Of a stretch of 64,000 nt of DNA, positions 59,658 to 64,000 are shown one piece after another. The stretch is from Combretum micranthum (lineage: Eukaryota > Streptophyta > Magnoliopsida > Myrtales > Combretaceae). A program made the position numbers and the translations under genes. The stretch is taken from assembly GCA_024138025.1 (NCBI GenBank), contig JAMXBD010001357.1:62001-126000 (forward strand), in the 5' to 3' direction. The notes beneath the pieces were generated by a model that ran no database searches, was not told where the DNA came from, and saw only the letters and a list, made by a program, of their open reading frames with translations. Position 1 is the first letter of the stretch. Each line of letters opens with the position of its first letter.

Positions 59658-62600
59658 TGTAATGCCCTAAAATAAGGCATTACAACCCGCCACATGCCCT
59701 CTCTTGAATAGGTCATGCAAAGGCTCTAATATCCACAAATATACAAATATCACATGTAAACACACATAGGGTATCTCATAGGATACTCAACACAACTTGT
59801 AAAATCTGGAAACACAAGAAAACTTCATAACATTACTCTTTAATCAAACAAACATCCTAGTTGGCATATCCACAATCCAACAATCCAACATAACAACTGA
59901 AATTATCTACAAGAGAAAATCTTTATTTACAACTTAGTCTTCTAACGACAAATGATCTAATAATTGTTCATAAAACATAACAATAAGCAAAATACAGCAA
60001 AATCAAGTCTTCAACATATATATGCACTTCTTTTCTCCCAAAATCTTATAATCAAAAGTTTAACTCTCAGCTGGGTAGTCAGGTCATCTATCGCCATCCC
60101 CTGATCAAAGATCAGATCATTACCCGAAAGATCATATATAATGTCTTCATCACATGTACCTAAAATTTTAACAAGTAAGCTGCGAAGCCCAGTACGATAA
60201 CTCCAATCCTTTAAAGCAAATGCAAATGCACACGTAACAGGTATATATATCAAAGGCACTTAGTCTAATGCAAGTAATCAGTTTGTTATCTTTTTATAGT
60301 TAGCAAATCAACACAGTTCAGAACTTCGTATACTCTAGTTCCAAACTCAAAGTAACTCAAACTCCTCTTGAAAAACAACAAACTCTTTGAAAATAAGGTA
60401 ATTATATACATATATGGATAAGTGCGTACTCCCCAAACATCCCCATTTCCCTCTAATTCTACCAGAATCATCTCTATGCACGATTCTACTCGGGGCAACC
60501 TCATACATAGATCATTAGGATGCCTTACCAGTATCACTGTCTGCCAAGTTTTTACTGGTCAAAGCCAAACATAACCAAGCAGACAATTATTAAGCTGAAT
60601 AGAATTAGGTTTATTATGAAGTTCTATTCCTACAACTAATCAAGCAATACTGAACTTACAAGCAAAAAAACAAGCGGGGATTGGTCGTACCTTTCTCAAA
60701 TTCAGGAATACAACTCAATTTCTTAAATCCGATATCAACAACAACAAAGACAATTCGAGCTCCACAAACTCCTATATCAACACCAATAATAATTCTACAA
60801 ACTCCAAATATCCTGTCACAACATATATACATATATTAACAGATATAAACATGTTCTTAATAATCTTATCAGATATAAATTCTCCAAAAACCCTAACCTA
60901 ACAAGAAATCCCCGATATCTGCACCATCTACTCCGATCAAACTCCACAAAATCCTCAAGAATAACAATAAATCGCACAAAACTCCAAAGTTACCGAATAT
61001 TTCACCAAAACCCTAATTTGCATATCATAAAGAGCATATAATGATCATCTAATCATACACTGATTAAAACCATCATAGATGAGATACAACTCACCTATTT
61101 AGATCATTAAAAGCCCAACCTACATCGACCAAATTCGGATCTTCCGTTCGGTCTTCTGCGTGAAGCTCCTCTGCTCAACATCCATGGTCAACATCTTCTG
61201 TTCGTGGCATTCAACTGCAGTGCATGGGAATCTTTCGTTCGGTCTTCTGCTGCTGCTTGTGCGTGGGAGTTCTCTTCTGTTCGGTGGAGCAAGCCTTACG
61301 TGCTTGGAAATAACAATCTGCTACTGACTCCTTTGCTGCTTGTGGGACAATTCTGCCCAATGCTCTTTCCACGTGATTTCATTTAAACTAAATTGTCCCC
61401 TGCTCATCTGATAGTTGCCTTGTAGCATGATCAGTTTTCCTTTTCTTATATATATATATATATATATATATTTAATAGTTATTAACTAAAATATTTATGT
61501 TAATATTAAATTATTCATGTATATCTATAATCGTTATATTTACATTTTATTGAGATAAAATTATCTAAGTTACTATAAAACTCTAAATTATTTATATTTT
61601 CAAATTTTTAGTTAAAACTTTACACAATTAATTATTTTTAGTACTTTTAACTTACGTGATTATATTTTCAAGTTCGATGAATAAAGTTAGGAACCAAGTC
61701 CTAATAAACTCAAGATTTCCTAACAAGTATAACAGCGGGTTTGAATTTTTATTTTAGATCCAGATTAGTCATTATTGATCAGTATTGGTATCTATCATGT
61801 AATTATAATCTTAGTAATCCATCTTTGGATTTTTATTTTACATCGATAAGTACTGTTAATAAATTATATTTTTTTCGGGTTTGAAAATTCAGGACTACTT
61901 CCAGTTATATCTTGAATTGTCAGTTCAGGATATGATCAGGATATGAAATCTCGTTTTTGGTATTTATTAAAGTCAAAGTAATTTTTATTCGGGATTTTCA
62001 AACTATGAATGAGTTTATTTTATCTTATAGGTCTATTTTAAGATTTATGTTGAATCATATATCTGATTTTAGTTTCACCTTTGTTAATTGACTCATTTTC
62101 TAGTTATGAAAATTATTAAATATTACATTGACAATTCAGGATTTTAATTTCTAAATCTCTAAGTCTTTTAATTGGAATATTAGTGTAATTTAAATATTTA
62201 TTTAAGATCTAGATTCTTAGATATCAATCCATTTGTGATCTTATCATGTCTTTTATAATTCTAGTAATTTATCTTTAGTCTATATTTTTATATCTTGTAA
62301 GCTTTAAAAATGAATCGTCTTTTATTTGTAAGTTAAAACTATGATTCCTTGTTGGATTATTAATCATTTTACTAAACGTCGTGTTTTATTGTATAGGAGT
62401 TATTTATACTAAATTGTTAATAGCAAGATATTTTTATCTAGGGCTACTTAATAATGTCAACATATTAAAAATAGTTTTTGAACACCATTATTTCATTATT
62501 TAATAAGCGTATGATTTATTGCCTAAGTATTGAACTTAAGAATTTAGTAATTTATATTAACGATAGGTTTATCGTCGTTTTATAAATTATTTGAGATCAT

Positions 62601-62801
62601 ATTTGTTACAGTTTGTATTTCGAAAAGTTTTATTGGTAATGGTTTAATCTTTCTATTTTTAAATTCATTCACACTTTAACATTTTTAAATCGAGAAAAAT
62701 TTGGAGTGATTTTTATTACTTGTTCCAAATATTCCATATAATCAACTAGTACATTTTTAGTACTTGTTATAATCATGTTACGTAAAATTTGGGGGATTAC
62801 A
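59658..62801 (-). repeat. Right (5') LTR of gypsy2, chimeric
   Basis: 59658-61139 matches the left LTR. 61140-62801 does not; it resembles the end of S1 instead (about 10600-12252): a CTGCTGCT- and GCGTGG-rich stretch, a (TA)n run (61447-61470), then a colinear match ending GGGGGATTACA, against AGGGGATTACA in S1. The two LTRs of one insertion start identical, so this needs recombination or conversion with another element. About 3.1 kb. Confidence 0.8.
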
Positions 62802-62829
62802 CATATCTCGCAAAAAAAAAAGTAGTAAA

Positions 62830-63125
62830 ATTTAGGATCAACGACGTTTACACATGATTAAATATTTTTATTAGCGATGTTTACACGTAGGTAAATTACT
62901 GAATTGACAACGTTTAGATGTGGCATTGTATAGGTTGAATAACCTTTACATATAGTTATTAGAATAAAGCTGTGATGTGTAAACATGGCAATTCTCTTAT
63001 TTCCTTGGTTTAAACGTGGCTAATCAAATATATTAGCGATGTCTACACACAGATATTCATTCAAGATTGTAATTTTTAAACGTAGCTATTCATTTAAATC
63101 GGCATTGTTTACACATGGCTATTCG
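62830..63125. repeat. CACTA-type subterminal repeats
   Basis: About nine copies of a 12-16 base motif in both directions: CGACGTTTACACATG, GCGATGTTTACACGTAG, CAACGTTTAGATGTGG, GCGATGTCTACACACAG, GCATTGTTTACACATGGC, and inverted ATGTGTAAACATGG. Such arrays bind the transposase-group protein in En/Spm elements. Confidence 0.7.
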
Positions 63126-63538
63126 ATTTGAGAAAGGATGAGCATTTCGATTTAGCTCAATTTGATTTGCCAAAATATACCTGCTTATTGCGCATTATAT
63201 GCGCAATTAATCATATAAAACCTGTTCTATAATAATATAATTCATAGCTGTATTATAGCTTCTACACATGCAATTTATTATGACAATGCCCAGGATATAT
63301 AATAATTCCAATAACATAGATAAACCTTAAAGAACACCAAGACCATCCTTAATCATAATAAAGAAAGAACACAGTATTGCATTTGTTTAGTATCCTTGAA
63401 AGAAACATATGAACAAGCTCCAAAATATATAAAAATGAGCATATGTACACTTCACCACATTTGAATCTATTCATTTCAATTGGTTCAATCGACAAAAAAA
63501 CAAAAAACAAAAAGACAAAACGGATTCTTTAATTTCCT

Positions 63539-63617
63539 TCCTCACTATCATCACTATTTGATGGATTTGGCGAAGGATCTCGTGCACTTGATGAAGGATC
63601 TCCTTGATTTGGATTTG
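63539..63617 (-). CDS. Last exon of a CACTA-type protein
   Basis: After an acceptor (TTATGTGATAG) the frame reads ANPNQGDPSSSARDPSPNPS, then a DDSEE-type tail and TAA (63539-63541). It joins in phase to the exon at 63701. Proline/serine-rich acidic ends are common in plant CACTA proteins; no catalytic domain is in the window. Confidence 0.5.
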
Positions 63618-63700
63618 CTATCACATAATATATAATTATAATTACTAAATGATTAAAAAATCATAAACGAGATTATAAGAAAAGATTAATGACACCTAAC

Positions 63701-63765
63701 CTGAACTACTAGGAAAACTTGAGACAAGTTGTTGTACAAGTTGAGTTAATTGAGCAAGTTGGAAA
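63701..63765 (-). CDS. Penultimate exon of a CACTA-type protein (partial)
   Basis: Frame QLAQLTQLVQQLVSSFPSSS, a leucine/glutamine helix, ends at a GTTAGG donor (63700). Intron 63618-63700. The upstream limit is uncertain. Confidence 0.45.
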
Positions 63766-64000
63766 CACCATTGAATAGCAAATTCAATTCAAGAAATAAA
63801 AACAGAAAAACTCAACAATTACACTTCCAATCCATGTGATTAGAATTCTCCATATATGTGTTGACTACCACAATTTTGCAAAATTTTTGTCAAAGATACA
63901 TGTAAATAAAAGAAATCATTCTGAGAGACGAAAATTGGTTCCACCATTAGCACAACTCTAAAGCTTGCAACCTTTATAAATTTAATAATCTTAGGTTGTG

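Larger units (their letters stand above)
52945..62801 (-). mobile_element. gypsy2: Tekay/Del-like chromovirus, nearly complete but dead
   Basis: On the minus strand: 5' LTR (62801-59658), tRNA-iMet-type primer site (59652-59639), gag, zinc knuckles, protease, RT, RNase H, integrase, chromodomain, polypurine tract (55050-55031) and 3' LTR (55030-52945). Every domain order is normal for the group. The coding part has many stops and frameshifts. The two LTRs agree only over about 1.5 kb. The five-base flanks, ATAGT and CATAT, do not match. Confidence 0.9.
62802..64000 (-). mobile_element. Second CACTA-like transposon, 3' part
   Basis: Subterminal repeats (62830-63125) and two exons of the C-terminal end of a CACTA-type protein (63539-63765) on the minus strand. 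The terminus, which would be near 62802, is not a clear CACTACAAG; the sequence reads CATATCTCGC plus an A run. The element continues beyond the right edge. Confidence 0.55.

Noticed and set aside
61447..61471. (TA)n run as an origin or regulatory site.
   Set aside because: Such runs are frequent here (also near 7640, 17250, 17895, 26270, 26650 and 28424) and look like ordinary microsatellites.

Overview
The window is AT-rich nuclear DNA of a flowering plant, most likely a eudicot. The evidence is Ty3/gypsy retrotransposons of plant lineages (Tekay/Del-type chromoviruses and Athila/Tat-like elements), CACTA DNA transposon ends, a plant-specific DUF4220-DUF594 gene relic, a plant proline-transporter exon relic and GT-AG introns. 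I see no intact host gene, tRNA, rRNA or CRISPR array. Almost all of it is repeats, and most of these are nested inside one another.

Layout: 1-5433 is the 3' part of an Athila/Tat-like element (called E1, + strand) with a broken ORF1 and a complete 3' LTR. 6555-12252 is a 5.7-kb solo LTR (S1, target duplication AAAGC) inside a CACTA transposon whose right end is at 13081. 13870-16200 is a DUF4220-DUF594 pseudogene (- strand) with two frameshifts. 18837-19050 is an isolated exon of a proline-transporter-like gene. 19774-23411 is the 5' LTR and partial gag of a Tekay-like element (gypsy3, - strand).

From about 23730 to 52944 lies one old Tekay-like element (gypsy1, - strand), cut by solo LTRs: S2 (23788-28252, duplication GGCGT) in its own 3' LTR, S5 (32429-35167, TCTCG) and S3 (36118-40153) in integrase, and S4 (42554-52621, GAAAT) in gag. 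S4 itself carries E2 (42563-48290, ACGCC), a non-autonomous Athila-like element with a tRNA-Asp primer site and two very similar LTRs. At 52944 the gag of gypsy1 is broken by gypsy2 (52945-62801, - strand), a complete-length but dead chromovirus whose right LTR is a chimera of two LTR families. 62802-64000 is the 3' portion of a second CACTA element, with subterminal repeats and two C-terminal exons.

No gene set acts together here; the window records repeated insertion, LTR-LTR recombination and decay. The most interesting signals are non-coding. E1 and E2, unrelated in their LTRs, share a hairpin-plus-polypurine module used twice per element with nearly fixed geometry, and a conserved block of about 240 bases. 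Several LTR families carry GCCGGC-containing hairpins. The E2 3' LTR has a 135-base deletion explained exactly by a 7-base microhomology.
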